Shown: positions 1-9,345, counted from the first letter of the stretch. The stretch: 64,000 bases of DNA from Pseudomonas sp. MYb118 (GCF_040947875.1 NZ_JBFRXN010000001.1:434001-498000), one strand, 5' to 3'. Notes: generated by a model from the sequence alone, not told the origin. A program made the numbers and translations.

Positions 1-3
1 ACG

Positions 4-31
4 AAAAAACCCGCCATAAGGCGGGTTTTTT
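4..31 (-). terminator. Intrinsic terminator of tRNA-Asn
   Basis: A 6-bp GC stem (CCCGCC/GGCGGG, loop ATAA) is flanked by A6 and T6, so it can work in both directions. It lies directly after the 3' end of the minus-strand tRNA-Asn. Confidence 0.85.
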
Positions 32-35
32 GATC

Positions 36-111
<76 letters not shown>

Positions 112-120
112 ATTGCGCGT

Positions 121-148
121 ATCTTACTGATTCAAAAAGAGAAGTCAA
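121..148 (-). promoter_or_regulatory. Sigma-70 promoter of tRNA-Asn
   Basis: On the minus strand TTGACT (143-148) and TAAGAT (121-126) are separated by 16 bp and end 9 bp before the tRNA 5' end. This is a near-consensus stable-RNA promoter. Confidence 0.7.
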
Positions 149-191
149 GCGCCAGTTGGCAAATCGGGGCAATCTTCGGGACAAACGGTGT

Positions 192-401
192 TCAACCGCC
201 GAACGTGATCGTGCCGAGCATCAGTTTGGCGTACAGCGCCGTCGCGGCCAGTTGCACCAGCCACAGGGCCAGGCCACCGAGAAACACACCGGCGGCCACC
301 TGCATCACCAGGTTGTTGGAGCGCTTGGCAGCAGGGCGGGGGATGAAGTCATCCAGATCGTCGCGGTCATCGCGGTCGGCGCGCAGGTTGTCGTTTTTCA
401 T
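192..401 (-). CDS. Small single-pass membrane protein of unknown function
   Basis: This 69-residue protein begins MKNDNLRAD. It has a very acidic/basic N-terminus (RDDRDDLDD), a basic stretch (PRPAAKRSNN) and one hydrophobic segment (about residues 34-60), so it is probably an inner-membrane protein with a cytoplasmic charged tail. I chose the ATG at 401 because GGAG sits 5 nt upstream; a longer reading frame runs into the REP element at 420 and is not credible. It lies between tRNA-Asn and the aminotransferase, as does a small hypothetical gene in other pseudomonads. I do not recognise a function. Confidence 0.7.
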   Translation of the reverse strand: MKNDNLRADRDDRDDLDDFIPRPAAKRSNNLVMQVAAGVFLGGLALWLVQLAATALYAKLMLGTITFGG

Positions 402-419
402 GGAGTCTCCACAAGACCT

Positions 420-505
420 GTAGGAGCGAGCTTGCTCGCGATGCGGTGGGTCATTCGTCAACGATGTTGAATGAAAAACCGCATCGCGAGCAAGCTCGCT
501 CCTAC
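420..505. repeat. REP doublet (inverted pair, GCGAGC..GCTCGC type)
   Basis: Two 24-bp units, GTAGGAGCGAGCTTGCTCGC plus ATG and its reverse complement, face each other at 420-443 and 482-505. This is the REPIN arrangement known from P. fluorescens. Confidence 0.9.
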
Positions 506-527
506 AGTTGCCTTGTCACCGTACGGC

Positions 528-1724
528 TCAGATCACCGCGACGATCGCCTTGGTGACGACATCAATGTTGCTCTGGTTCAGCGCGGCCACGCAGATGCGG
601 CCGGTGTCCAGGGCGTAGATGCCGAATTCGTTGCGCAGGCGGTGCACCTGTTCAACGGTCAGACCCGAGTAGGAGAACATGCCGCGCTGGCGACCGACGA
701 AGCTGAAGTCGCGTTGCGGGGCATTTTTGGCCAGCAGGTCAACCATCTGGTTGCGCATGCCCTTGATGCGCAGGCGCATCTCGGCCAGTTCGGCTTCCCA
801 CTGCGCACGCAGTTCCGGGCTGTTCAACACGGCGGCGACGATGCTCGCGCCATGGGTGGGCGGGTTGGAGTAGTTGGTGCGGATCACGCGCTTGACCTGC
901 GACAGCACGCGCGCGCTTTCTTCTTTCGATTCGCTGACGATCGACAGGGCACCCACGCGCTCGCCGTACAGCGAGAAGGACTTGGAGAACGAGCTGGAGA
1001 CGAAGAAAGTCAGGCCCGACTCGGCGAACAGGCGCACGGCCGCCGCGTCTTCGTCGATACCGTCGCCAAAGCCCTGGTAGGCCATGTCGAGGAAAGGTAC
1101 GTGACCCTTGGCTTTCACCACGTCCAGGACGTTGTTCCAGTCCGCCGGGCTCAGGTCCACACCGGTCGGGTTGTGGCAGCAGGCGTGCAGCACAACGATG
1201 GAGCCGGACGGCAGGGCGTTCAGGTCTTCGAGCAGGCCGGCGCGGTTGACGTCGTGGGTCGCAGCGTTGTAGTAGCGATAGTTCTGCACCGGGAAGCCAG
1301 CGGTTTCGAACAGGGCGCGGTGGTTTTCCCAGCTTGGGTCGCTGATCGCCACGACCGCGTTGGGCAGCAGTTGCTTGAGGAAGTCAGCGCCGATCTTCAG
1401 GGCACCGGTGCCGCCAACGGCCTGGGTGGTGACCACGCGGCCAGCGGCCAGCAGTGGCGAGTCGTTGCCGAACAGCAGTTTTTGCACGGCCTGGTCATAG
1501 GCGGCAATACCGTCGATTGGCAGGTAACCACGGGAAGCGTGTTGAGCGACGCGAATCGTCTCGGCTTCGACAACGGCGCGCAGGAGTGGAATTCGCCCCT
1601 CCTCGTTGCAGTAAACACCGACCCCCAGGTTGACCTTGCTGGTACGGGTATCGGCGTTGAATGCTTCGTTGAGGCCCAGGATTGGATCGCGTGGTGCCAT
1701 TTCGACAGCGGAGAACAGGCTCAT
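528..1724 (-). CDS. tyrB: Aromatic/aspartate aminotransferase, PLP-dependent (class I)
   Basis: This 398-residue protein has the length of AspC/TyrB enzymes. It transfers the amino group between aspartate or aromatic amino acids and 2-oxoglutarate in the cytoplasm. The PLP-binding lysine lies in SSSFSKSFSLYGERVGAL. The N-terminal MAPRDPILGLNEAFNAD and the HACCHNPTGVD segment (substrate/PLP contacts) are typical of subgroup I-alpha. The ATG at 1724 matches the family start. It diverges from uvrB across a 337-bp gap. Choosing between tyrB-type and aspC-type specificity is inference from gene order. Confidence 0.93.
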   Translation of the reverse strand: MSLFSAVEMAPRDPILGLNEAFNADTRTSKVNLGVGVYCNEEGRIPLLRAVVEAETIRVAQHASRGYLPIDGIAAYDQAVQKLLFGNDSPLLAAGRVVTTQAVGGTGALKIGADFLKQLLPNAVVAISDPSWENHRALFETAGFPVQNYRYYNAATHDVNRAGLLEDLNALPSGSIVVLHACCHNPTGVDLSPADWNNVLDVVKAKGHVPFLDMAYQGFGDGIDEDAAAVRLFAESGLTFFVSSSFSKSFSLYGERVGALSIVSESKEESARVLSQVKRVIRTNYSNPPTHGASIVAAVLNSPELRAQWEAELAEMRLRIKGMRNQMVDLLAKNAPQRDFSFVGRQRGMFSYSGLTVEQVHRLRNEFGIYALDTGRICVAALNQSNIDVVTKAIVAVI

Positions 1725-2061
1725 TTTTGCGGCGGCTCTGAATGGAGTGTGGAGGGACGTGTCGCGCTCCAGCCGAATGCACTAGAGCGGTGCACAAACG
1801 GGGAGCTAGTATAGAGGCCATCGGCGAGTGATGGCGACAGCGGAATCGGCTTTTGGCGTAAGTTTTTCCGATTATTTTTCGACCGTTAGTCGATTGGCCG
1901 CGTCATAGTCTTTAAGGGATGTAGGACGTTTGCCTTGAAAGAGCGAGCAATCGACTCCACATTGAGCCCAATCCAGTTTTTTCCTCGGGCGACTTCGGTC
2001 GTTTGCGGTCTTTTTCGTTGCTGTCCGGTTTGCCCGGACGGGCGCGACCCAGGGGTATTTC
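1725..2061. other. Divergent intergenic region between tyrB and uvrB
   Basis: This 337-bp stretch contains no credible gene. A minus-strand TATACT (1808-1813) could be the -10 of tyrB. The uvrB leader is pyrimidine-rich and includes a small hairpin (TCCGG..CCGGA-like) near 2022-2042. No CTGT-N8-ACAG LexA box was seen before uvrB. Confidence 0.5.
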
Positions 2062-4077
2062 ATGTCTGAATTCGAGCTAGTCACCCGCTTCCAACCCGCC
2101 GGCGACCAGCCGGAAGCCATTCGCCTGATGGTCGAGGGTATCGAAGCCGGGCTGGCGCACCAGACGCTGCTCGGCGTAACCGGTTCGGGCAAGACGTTCA
2201 GCATCGCCAACGTGATTGCCCAGGTGCAGCGCCCGACGCTGGTGCTGGCGCCGAACAAGACCCTGGCCGCGCAGTTGTATGGTGAGTTCAAGGCGTTTTT
2301 CCCCAACAACGCCGTCGAATACTTCGTCTCCTACTACGACTACTACCAGCCCGAAGCCTACGTGCCGTCCTCGGACACCTTCATCGAGAAGGACGCCTCG
2401 ATCAACGACCATATCGAGCAGATGCGCCTGTCCGCGACCAAGGCGTTGCTGGAGCGCAAGGACGCGATCATCGTCACCACCGTGTCGTGCATCTACGGCC
2501 TGGGCAGCCCGGAAACCTACCTGAAAATGGTCCTGCACGTGGATCGCGGCGACAAGCTCGATCAGCGCGCCTTGCTGCGCCGCCTGGCCGACCTGCAATA
2601 CACCCGCAACGACATGGACTTCGCCCGTGCGACCTTCCGTGTGCGCGGCGACGTGATCGACATCCACCCGGCGGAATCGGATTTCGAGGCGATCCGCATC
2701 GAGCTGTTCGACGACGAGGTGGAAAGCATTTCGGCGTTCGACCCGCTGACCGGCGAAGTCCTGCGCAAGCTGCCGCGTTTCACCTTCTACCCCAAGAGCC
2801 ACTACGTCACGCCACGGGAAACCCTGCTCGATGCCGTCGAGGGCATCAAGGTCGAGTTGCAGGAGCGCCTGGAATACCTGCGCACCAACAACAAGCTGGT
2901 GGAGGCCCAGCGCCTGGAACAGCGCACCCGTTTCGACCTGGAGATGATCCTCGAGCTGGGTTACTGCAACGGCATCGAAAACTACTCGCGCTACCTGTCC
3001 GGGCGCCCGGCCGGCGCCGCGCCACCGACGCTCTACGATTACCTGCCTGCTGACGCCTTGCTGGTGATCGACGAATCCCACGTCAGCGTGCCTCAGGTCG
3101 GCGCCATGTACAAAGGCGACCGCTCACGCAAGGAGACGCTGGTGGAGTACGGTTTCCGCCTGCCTTCGGCGCTGGACAACCGGCCGATGCGCTTCGACGA
3201 GTGGGAAGGGGTGAGTCCGCAGACCATTTTCGTCTCGGCGACGCCGGGCAATTACGAGGCCGAACACGCCGGGCGCGTGATCGACATGGTGGTGCGGCCC
3301 ACCGGCCTGGTGGACCCGCAGATCGAAGTCCGCCCGGCCCTGACCCAGGTCGACGACCTGCTCTCGGAAATCACCAAACGCGTGGCGGTCGAGGAGCGGG
3401 TGCTGGTCACCACGCTGACCAAGCGCATGGCTGAAGACCTGACCGATTACCTGGCCGATCACGGTGTGCGCGTGCGCTACCTGCACTCGGACATCGACAC
3501 CGTGGAGCGCGTCGAGATCATCCGCGACCTGCGCCTGGGTACCTTCGACGTGCTGGTGGGGATCAACCTGCTGCGCGAAGGCCTGGACATGCCGGAAGTG
3601 TCGCTGGTGGCGATCCTCGATGCCGACAAGGAAGGCTTCCTGCGTTCCGAACGCTCGCTGATCCAGACCATCGGCCGGGCGGCGCGTAACCTCAATGGCC
3701 GGGCCATCCTGTATGCCGACAACATGACCGGTTCGATGGAGCGCGCGATCGGCGAAACCGAGCGCCGGCGCGACAAGCAGATCGCCTTCAACGAGGCCCA
3801 CGGCATCATCCCCCAAGGCGTGAAAAAAGACGTCGCCGACATCATGGAAGGCGCCACCGTGCCCGGCTCGCGCAGCAAGAAGCGCAAGGGCATGGCCAAG
3901 GCCGCCGAGGAAAGCGCCAAGTACGAAGCCGAACTGCGCTCGCCGGGTGAGATCACCAAGCGGATCAAGGGGCTGGAAGAGAAGATGTATCAGCTGGCTC
4001 GCGACCTGGAGTTCGAAGCGGCGGCGCAGATGCGTGATGAGATTGCCAAGTTGCGCGAGCGTCTGATTACCGTCTGA
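2062..4077 (+). CDS. uvrB: Excinuclease ABC subunit B (UvrB)
   Basis: This 671-residue full-length UvrB is the damage-verification helicase of nucleotide excision repair; UvrA loads it onto DNA and it then recruits UvrC. Walker A GVTGSGKT is at residues 38-45. The damage-probing beta-hairpin ([16 protein letters not shown]) is near residue 92. DESH (DEAD-like) and the C-terminal helicase motif QTIGRAARN are present. The C-terminal UVR domain ([19 protein letters not shown]) that contacts UvrC is intact. It is transcribed alone, and a REP doublet follows 24 bp after the stop. Confidence 0.98.
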   Translation: MSEFELVTRFQPAGDQPEAIRLMVEGIEAGLAHQTLLGVTGSGKTFSIANVIAQVQRPTLVLAPNKTLAAQLYGEFKAFFPNNAVEYFVSYYDYYQPEAYVPSSDTFIEKDASINDHIEQMRLSATKALLERKDAIIVTTVSCIYGLGSPETYLKMVLHVDRGDKLDQRALLRRLADLQYTRNDMDFARATFRVRGDVIDIHPAESDFEAIRIELFDDEVESISAFDPLTGEVLRKLPRFTFYPKSHYVTPRETLLDAVEGIKVELQERLEYLRTNNKLVEAQRLEQRTRFDLEMILELGYCNGIENYSRYLSGRPAGAAPPTLYDYLPADALLVIDESHVSVPQVGAMYKGDRSRKETLVEYGFRLPSALDNRPMRFDEWEGVSPQTIFVSATPGNYEAEHAGRVIDMVVRPTGLVDPQIEVRPALTQVDDLLSEITKRVAVEERVLVTTLTKRMAEDLTDYLADHGVRVRYLHSDIDTVERVEIIRDLRLGTFDVLVGINLLREGLDMPEVSLVAILDADKEGFLRSERSLIQTIGRAARNLNGRAILYADNMTGSMERAIGETERRRDKQIAFNEAHGIIPQGVKKDVADIMEGATVPGSRSKKRKGMAKAAEESAKYEAELRSPGEITKRIKGLEEKMYQLARDLEFEAAAQMRDEIAKLRERLITV

Positions 4078-4101
4078 GTTTTGTGCTGTAGCTGCTGGCC
4101 T

Positions 4102-4176
4102 CATCGCGAGCAAGCTCGCTCCTACAGGGTTCTGTGGTGATCACAAAACCCTGTAGGAGCGAGCTTGCTCGCGATG
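4102..4176. repeat. REP doublet between uvrB and the efflux genes
   Basis: Inverted 24-bp units (CATCGCGAGCAAGCTCGC.. and its complement) occupy 4102-4125 and 4153-4176. They sit in the convergent gap. Confidence 0.9.
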
Positions 4177-4200
4177 AGGCCGGTAAAGACACCGCAAAAC

Positions 4201-5751
4201 TCAATGCGCCTCCCCAGCCTTGAGCCCCACCGGCAACTTCCGGGTCAACAACACCGCCACCATGCTGATCCCCAGCGCAATCCCGACAAAATGAAACGCA
4301 TCGTTGTAGGCCATGATCGACGCCTGCTGGTGGGCGATCTCGCTGAGCTTGCCCAGCGCTGCCGTTTCACTGCCCAGCCGGTCGCTCAATGACGCGAGAC
4401 GCTCGGCCACCTGCGGGTTGGTCGGCACGATCGCTTCACGCAGATAATCGAAGTAGGTCTTGGTCCGCGCATCCAGCAAGGTGGCGAGGAGGGCGATGCC
4501 GATGGCGCCGCCCAGGTTACGCAGGATGTTGAACAGGCTCGACGCCGACCCCGCGTCCTGCGGCAGGATATAAGCCGTGGCGATCAGCGAGATGGTCACC
4601 ATGATCAACGGCTGGCCCAGGGCGCGGATGATCTGGATCTGGTTGAACTGCGGCCCGGCGAAGTCCGGGTTCAACACGCCCGAGGAAAAACTCGCCAGCC
4701 CGAACAGCCCGAAACCTACGGTACACAGCCATTTCGGCGACACGTACCTCATCAGTTTCGGCACCAGCGGGATCAAAAACAGCTGCGGCACCCCCATCCA
4801 CATGATCACTTCGCCGATCTGCAGGGCGTTGTAGTTCTGGATCTGCGCCAGGTACAGCGGCAACAGGTAGATCGAGCCATACAACCCGACGCCCATGCCC
4901 AGGCTGGAAATGCTCGACAGGCCGAAGTTGCGATTGCCGAGGATGCCCAGGTTGATCAGCGGGTTGGGCTTGGAAAACTGCACGATTACGAACGTAATCA
5001 GGCTGATCAGGGCGATGCTGCCCAGGGTGACGATCAGCTCCGATTCCAGCCAGTCCTTGCGATGGCCCTCCTCAAGAAACACCTGCAGGCAGCCGAGGCC
5101 GACACCAAGGGTGACAATCCCGGTGTAGTCGGTGCTTTTCAGCAGTTCCCAGTGCGCTTCTTTCTTCTCAAGGCCGTACATCAGGCCGGCGATCATGATC
5201 AGGCCCGGCGGTATGTTGATGTAGAAGATGTATTCCCAGCCCCAGTTCTCCGTGAGCCAGCCGCCCAGTGTTGGGCCGATGGACGGGGCGAAGGTGGCGG
5301 TCATGGCGAACATGGCCATGCCTTTGGCGCGGTGGTGTTCGGGCAGTTTTATCAGGGTCAGAGTGAAGGCCAACGGGATCAGCGCACCGCCGGTAAAGCC
5401 CTGCAACGCCCGGAATACAATCATGCTTTCCAGGCTCCAGGCCATGGAGCAGAGCAGCGACGCGACGAGAAACCCCAGAGACACCCACACCGCCAGGCGC
5501 CGTGCCGACAGCAACTGCACCAGCCACGCCGTCAGCGGGATCATGATGATTTCCGCCACCAGGTACGAGGTGGAAATCCACGAGCCTTCCTCCAGGGTCG
5601 CCGACAGAGCGCCCTGGATGTCCTTGAGCGAGGAGTTGGTGATCTGGATGTCGAGCACCGCCATGAAGGCGCCGAGCATCACGCTCATCACCGCGATCCA
5701 GTCCCGCCGGGTCGGTTCGCCGACCGGGCGGAGCAGTTGATCACCGGCCAT
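4201..5751 (-). CDS. DHA2-family MFS drug efflux transporter (EmrB/QacA type)
   Basis: This 516-residue protein has about 14 hydrophobic segments, the size and topology of EmrB-type proton antiporters. The N-terminal PTRRDWIAVMSVMLGAFMAV, LDIQITNSSL (motif D1) and GSASSLFNILRNLGGAIG (late TM motif) are hallmarks. It would pump drugs or aromatic acids from the inner membrane into a tripartite channel with the adaptor encoded just upstream, whose 3' end it overlaps by 11 bp. No outer-membrane factor gene is adjacent, so one is presumably supplied elsewhere. The substrate is unknown. Confidence 0.92.
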   Translation of the reverse strand: MAGDQLLRPVGEPTRRDWIAVMSVMLGAFMAVLDIQITNSSLKDIQGALSATLEEGSWISTSYLVAEIIMIPLTAWLVQLLSARRLAVWVSLGFLVASLLCSMAWSLESMIVFRALQGFTGGALIPLAFTLTLIKLPEHHRAKGMAMFAMTATFAPSIGPTLGGWLTENWGWEYIFYINIPPGLIMIAGLMYGLEKKEAHWELLKSTDYTGIVTLGVGLGCLQVFLEEGHRKDWLESELIVTLGSIALISLITFVIVQFSKPNPLINLGILGNRNFGLSSISSLGMGVGLYGSIYLLPLYLAQIQNYNALQIGEVIMWMGVPQLFLIPLVPKLMRYVSPKWLCTVGFGLFGLASFSSGVLNPDFAGPQFNQIQIIRALGQPLIMVTISLIATAYILPQDAGSASSLFNILRNLGGAIGIALLATLLDARTKTYFDYLREAIVPTNPQVAERLASLSDRLGSETAALGKLSEIAHQQASIMAYNDAFHFVGIALGISMVAVLLTRKLPVGLKAGEAH

Positions 5752-6790
5752 TGTCTGGGCTGTCTTGGATATTCACTGTCGCGGTGACCGACATGCCCGG
5801 GCGAATCTTGCCGTGCAGCGGGTTGTCGGCGGCAAAGGTCAGTTTTACCGGAATCCGTTGTACGACTTTGGTGAAGTTGCCCGTGGCATTGTCCGGCGGC
5901 AGCAGGCTGAACTGCGCGCCCGAGGCGGCGAACAGGCTGTCGACCCGCGCCTGGATCGGCGTGTCGCTGTAGGCATCGAAGGTCAGCTCGGCCTTCTGGC
6001 CGGGCTGCATGTGGCCGATCTGGGTTTCCTTGAAGTTGGCCTGGATCCAGATGTCCTCGTCGGGGACGATCGACAGCAGGTAGGCGCCGGCCTGCACGTA
6101 CTGGCCATTGCGCGCGGCCCGCTGGCCGATCAGGCCGCTGATAGGCGCGTGGATTTCGCTGCGGGTCAGGTTCAGTTCGGCCTGGGCCAGGTCGGTGCGG
6201 GCATTGTTGATCATCGCGTCGAGGCGCTTGATTTCCGCGGTCAGGGACGCGACCTGCTGGCGCTGGCTTTGCGCATCGGCCTGGGCCTTGCTGACTTGCG
6301 AGCGGGCAATGTGATTGTCGGCGGAGAGGGTGGTGACCCGTTCCTCGGAGACGTAACCCGGCTTGCGCAGCGCTTGCGCCCGGGACAGGTCGATCTGCGA
6401 ACGGCCCAGGCTGGCCTGGCTGGAGGCCACCTGCGCATCACTGGCGGCGATCAGGCTGGCCTGCTGGGTCAACTTGCTCTGCGCTTGCAGGCGTTCGGCC
6501 TCGCGGGTGGCGAGCGCGGCATTGGCGCGGTCGACCGCGAGCTGGAAATCATCGACCTCCAGTTTGATCAGCAACTGGCCCTTTTCGACGTGCTGGTTAT
6601 CTTGCACCAGCACTTCGTCGATGCGCGCGCCCAACTGGCTCGACACGCGGGTGATCTCGCCCTGGACATAGGCGTTGTCGGTGCTTTCATAAAACCGTCC
6701 TTTGAAGAACCAGTGGGCGAAAAAGCCCCCGGCAACCAGCAGGACGATCAGCAGGAAAATGAACAGGCGACGCTTGAGTTGGGCAGGCAT
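5741..6790 (-). CDS. HlyD/EmrA-family membrane fusion protein
   Basis: This 349-residue periplasmic adaptor has an N-terminal anchor (LFIFLLIVLLVAGGFFAHWF), a biotinyl-lipoyl half motif (TDNAYVQGEI), a long Ala/Gln-rich alpha-hairpin (about residues 85-205) and a beta-barrel (IHAPISGLIGQRAARNGQYV). It bridges the MFS pump and an outer-membrane channel. ATG at 6790 is preferred over an upstream in-frame TTG at 6796. It is the first gene of the efflux operon, and its promoter region holds a striking inverted repeat. Confidence 0.92.
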   Translation of the reverse strand: MPAQLKRRLFIFLLIVLLVAGGFFAHWFFKGRFYESTDNAYVQGEITRVSSQLGARIDEVLVQDNQHVEKGQLLIKLEVDDFQLAVDRANAALATREAERLQAQSKLTQQASLIAASDAQVASSQASLGRSQIDLSRAQALRKPGYVSEERVTTLSADNHIARSQVSKAQADAQSQRQQVASLTAEIKRLDAMINNARTDLAQAELNLTRSEIHAPISGLIGQRAARNGQYVQAGAYLLSIVPDEDIWIQANFKETQIGHMQPGQKAELTFDAYSDTPIQARVDSLFAASGAQFSLLPPDNATGNFTKVVQRIPVKLTFAADNPLHGKIRPGMSVTATVNIQDSPDNGR

Positions 6791-6824
6791 GGGCAAACTG
6801 TAGTCGAGAAATTGTAAGGAAAGT

Positions 6825-6880
6825 TATCAGCAGGCGAATTTGGCATACAGCCAATAGTGGGTAAATGCCATCTGCTGATA
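6825..6880. promoter_or_regulatory. Nested inverted repeat upstream of the efflux operon
   Basis: Outer arms TATCAGCAG (6825-6833) and CTGCTGATA (6872-6880) enclose inner arms TGGCAT (6841-6846) and ATGCCA (6865-6870). TTGGC-N5-GCCAA also lies inside. It sits 35-90 bp before the adaptor start and fits an operator for a LysR-type or other dimeric regulator. No regulator gene is adjacent. Confidence 0.6.
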
Positions 6881-7009
6881 TTCGGTCATTCATCCAGGCC
6901 AGGGCCCGATGTAGACGCAAACTTGGCTTAAATGCCCTGCTCACTGGAGCCGGGCGGTCAACGCCTGTTAACATTCGCCCTTTGTTTCATCTTCATTTCG
7001 AGACTTGCC

Positions 7010-8491
7010 ATGACCACCGTCCGCACGCGCATCGCGCCATCGCCTACCGGGGACCCCCACGTAGGTACTGCTTACATCGCTCTGTTCAACTACTGCTTTG
7101 CCAAGCAGCACGGTGGCGAGTTCATCCTGCGGATCGAGGACACCGACCAGTTGCGTTCGACCCGCGAGTCCGAACAGCAGATCTTCGACGCCCTGCGCTG
7201 GCTGGGTATCGACTGGAGCGAAGGCCCGGATGTGGGCGGCCCGCACGGTCCGTACCGGCAGAGCGAGCGTGGCGATATCTACCAGAAGTATTGCCAGCAA
7301 CTGGTCGACATGGGCCACGCGTTCCCGTGCTTCTGCACCGCCGAAGAGCTGGACCAGATGCGTGCCGAGCAGATGGCGCGTGGTGAAACCCCGCGTTACG
7401 ACGGCCGCGCGCTGCTGCTGTCCAAGGAAGAAGTCGCCCGTCGCCTGGCTGCGGGCGAGCCGCACGTAATCCGCATGAAAGTGCCGAGCGAAGGCATGTG
7501 CGTGGTGCCGGACATGCTGCGTGGCGATGTCGAGATCCCGTGGGATCGCATGGACATGCAGGTGCTGATGAAGACCGACGGCTTGCCGACGTACTTCCTG
7601 GCCAACGTGGTCGATGACCACCTGATGGGCATCACCCATGTGCTGCGTGGTGAAGAATGGCTGCCTTCGGCACCGAAACTGATCCTGCTGTACGAGTACT
7701 TCGGCTGGGAACAACCGCAGCTGTGCTACATGCCGCTGCTGCGTAACCCGGACAAGAGCAAGCTGTCCAAGCGCAAGAACCCGACCTCGGTGACGTTCTA
7801 CGAGCGCATGGGCTTCATGCCCGAAGCCATGCTCAACTACCTGGGGCGCATGGGCTGGTCGATGCCGGACGAACGCGAGAAGTTCTCGTTGCAGGAAATG
7901 GTCGAGCATTTCGACCTGAGCCGGGTGTCCCTCGGCGGGCCGATCTTCGACATCGAGAAACTGTCGTGGCTCAACGGCCAGTGGCTGCGTGACCTGCCGG
8001 TGGAAGAGTTCGCCGCACGGGTGCAGAAGTGGGCGTTCAATGCCGAGTACATGATGAAGATCGCGCCTCACGTCCAGGGGCGTGTGGAAACCTTCAGCCA
8101 GGTGGCACCGCTGGCCGGCTTCTTCTTTGCCGGTGGCGTCAACCCGGATGCCAAACTGTTCGAGTCGAAGAAACTGTCGGGCGACCAGGTGCGTCAGTTG
8201 ATGCAACTGATCCTGTGGAAGCTCGAAAGCCTGCGTCAGTGGGAAAAGGACAGCATCACCGCGACCATCCAGGCGGTGGTCGAGTCTCTGGAGTTGAAGC
8301 TGCGTGACGCCATGCCGCTGATGTTCGCCGCCATCACTGGCCAGGCGAGCTCGGTGTCGGTGCTCGATGCCATGGAAATTCTCGGCCCGGACCTCACCCG
8401 TTTCCGCCTGCGCCAGGCCATCGACTTGCTCGGTGGTGTGTCGAAGAAGGAAAACAAGGAGTGGGAAAAACTGCTGGGCAACATCGCCTGA
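7010..8491 (+). CDS. gltX: Glutamyl-tRNA synthetase
   Basis: This 493-residue class Ib aminoacyl-tRNA synthetase charges tRNA-Glu. It has the HIGH-equivalent segment [14 protein letters not shown] and the KMSKS-equivalent KLSKRKN. It keeps the zinc-motif cysteines CFCTAEE of the non-discriminating/long bacterial type. I chose ATG 7010 because it gives the family N-terminus [14 protein letters not shown]; an upstream in-frame start would add 26 unsupported residues. Two copies of its substrate tRNA-Glu lie 330 bp downstream. Confidence 0.98.
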   Translation: MTTVRTRIAPSPTGDPHVGTAYIALFNYCFAKQHGGEFILRIEDTDQLRSTRESEQQIFDALRWLGIDWSEGPDVGGPHGPYRQSERGDIYQKYCQQLVDMGHAFPCFCTAEELDQMRAEQMARGETPRYDGRALLLSKEEVARRLAAGEPHVIRMKVPSEGMCVVPDMLRGDVEIPWDRMDMQVLMKTDGLPTYFLANVVDDHLMGITHVLRGEEWLPSAPKLILLYEYFGWEQPQLCYMPLLRNPDKSKLSKRKNPTSVTFYERMGFMPEAMLNYLGRMGWSMPDEREKFSLQEMVEHFDLSRVSLGGPIFDIEKLSWLNGQWLRDLPVEEFAARVQKWAFNAEYMMKIAPHVQGRVETFSQVAPLAGFFFAGGVNPDAKLFESKKLSGDQVRQLMQLILWKLESLRQWEKDSITATIQAVVESLELKLRDAMPLMFAAITGQASSVSVLDAMEILGPDLTRFRLRQAIDLLGGVSKKENKEWEKLLGNIA

Positions 8492-8621
8492 TCTCAGGTG
8501 GGCTTCTGCAGTCGCTGCCAGAGGTGGCGACTGCAGGGGCACAAATGCCCCGGATTTACGGGGCAGGGCGGTAAGTGATTGTTATGGCGGAAAAATTTTT
8601 TGAAAATTGTTGAAAATAAGT

Positions 8622-8650
8622 TTGACAGGTTTCCGAAGCGCCATTAAGAT
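8622..8650 (+). promoter_or_regulatory. Sigma-70 promoter of the tRNA Ala-Glu cluster
   Basis: TTGACA (8622-8627) and TAAGAT (8645-8650) have an ideal 17-bp spacer. The -10 ends 21 bp before the first tRNA and is followed by a GC-rich discriminator (TCGCCCCG), as expected for a stringently controlled stable-RNA promoter. Confidence 0.88.
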
Positions 8651-8671
8651 TCGCCCCGTCCTCAGCGATGA

Positions 8672-8747
<76 letters not shown>

Positions 8748-8754
8748 ATTTACA

Positions 8755-8806
8755 CTTCAAGGTCTGGCCACACCGGCCTTGAAGCGATCAACACTCAGCG
8801 TTGATC
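8755..8806 (+). ncRNA. Two spacer hairpins between tRNA-Ala and tRNA-Glu (unit 1)
   Basis: Hairpin A pairs CTTCAAGG (8755-8762) with CCTTGAAG (8777-8784). Hairpin B pairs GATCAAC (8786-8792) with GTTGATC (8800-8806). The same two hairpins recur in unit 2, with a base-pair-preserving change in hairpin B. They are probably processing elements of the tRNA precursor. Confidence 0.6.
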
Positions 8807-8826
8807 AGTTGTATAGAAGGGTTTGC

Positions 8827-8902
8827 GTCCCCTTCGTCTAGTGGCCTAGGACACCGCCCTTTCACGGCGGTAACAGGGGTTCGAGTCCCCTAGGGGACGC
8901 CA
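8827..8902 (+). tRNA. tRNA-Glu (TTC), copy 1
   Basis: A 76-nt cloverleaf GTCCCCTTCGTC.. with anticodon TTC in CTTTCAC, a GGTTCGAGTCC T-arm and an encoded CCA. Confidence 0.97.
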
Positions 8903-8955
8903 GTTTTACACAAGCGATGTTGCAAGATGTCGCTGCGCCGAGAGGCGAAAAATCC

Positions 8956-9031
8956 GGGGCTATAGCTCAGCTGGGAGAGCGCCTGCATGGCATGCAGGAG
9001 GTCAGCGGTTCGATCCCGCTTAGCTCCACCA
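8956..9031 (+). tRNA. tRNA-Ala (GGC), copy 2
   Basis: Same fold and anticodon GGC as copy 1. The anticodon stem is CCTGC/GCAGG and the T-stem also differs, both changes keeping base pairs. The gene is functional in appearance. Confidence 0.97.
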
Positions 9032-9038
9032 ATTTACA

Positions 9039-9090
9039 CTTCAAGGTCTGGCCACACCGGCCTTGAAGCGATCAGTACTCAGCGCTGATC
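9039..9090 (+). ncRNA. Two spacer hairpins between tRNA-Ala and tRNA-Glu (unit 2)
   Basis: Hairpin A is CTTCAAGG (9039-9046) with CCTTGAAG (9061-9068). Hairpin B is GATCAGT (9070-9076) with GCTGATC (9084-9090). Relative to unit 1 an A-T pair became G-C, so the stem is conserved by covariation. Confidence 0.6.
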
Positions 9091-9110
9091 AGTTGTATAG
9101 AAGGTTTTGC

Positions 9111-9186
9111 GTCCCCTTCGTCTAGTGGCCTAGGACACCGCCCTTTCACGGCGGTAACAGGGGTTCGAGTCCCCTAGGGGACGCCA
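9111..9186 (+). tRNA. tRNA-Glu (TTC), copy 2
   Basis: Identical in sequence to copy 1, with a 76-nt cloverleaf, anticodon TTC and encoded CCA. It is the last tRNA of the cluster. Confidence 0.97.
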
Positions 9187-9210
9187 CGATTACCCGCTCT
9201 GCGGGATTTA

Positions 9211-9245
9211 TAAGGGTCATTCAATTATTGAATGGCCCTTTTGTT
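9211..9245 (+). terminator. Intrinsic terminator of the tRNA cluster
   Basis: AAGGGTCATTCAA pairs with TTGAATGGCCCTT around a short ATTA-like loop and is followed by TTTGTTTG. Confidence 0.85.
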
Positions 9246-9318
9246 TGTCTGGCGTTTGGCCAAATCCCCTTATTTCTTCAAAATGTGCATCAGACCAGCG
9301 GTCACTTTCATGACTTGC

Positions 9319-9345
9319 AGAATATTATTATGAGAATAATATTCT
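9319..9345. promoter_or_regulatory. Perfect 11-bp inverted repeat, likely TetR operator
   Basis: Arms AGAATATTATT (9319-9329) and AATAATATTCT (9335-9345) flank ATGAG. The centre is 37 bp before the TetR ATG, and a further half-like TAATATT follows at 9351. It is extremely AT-rich against the GC-rich surroundings and fits autoregulation by the downstream repressor. Confidence 0.75.

Noticed and set aside
471..1814. A 447-residue open frame on the plus strand
   Set aside because: It starts inside a REP unit and is antisense to the aminotransferase gene.
1725..2061. LexA box before uvrB
   Set aside because: No CTGT-N8-ACAG sequence is present in the interval.
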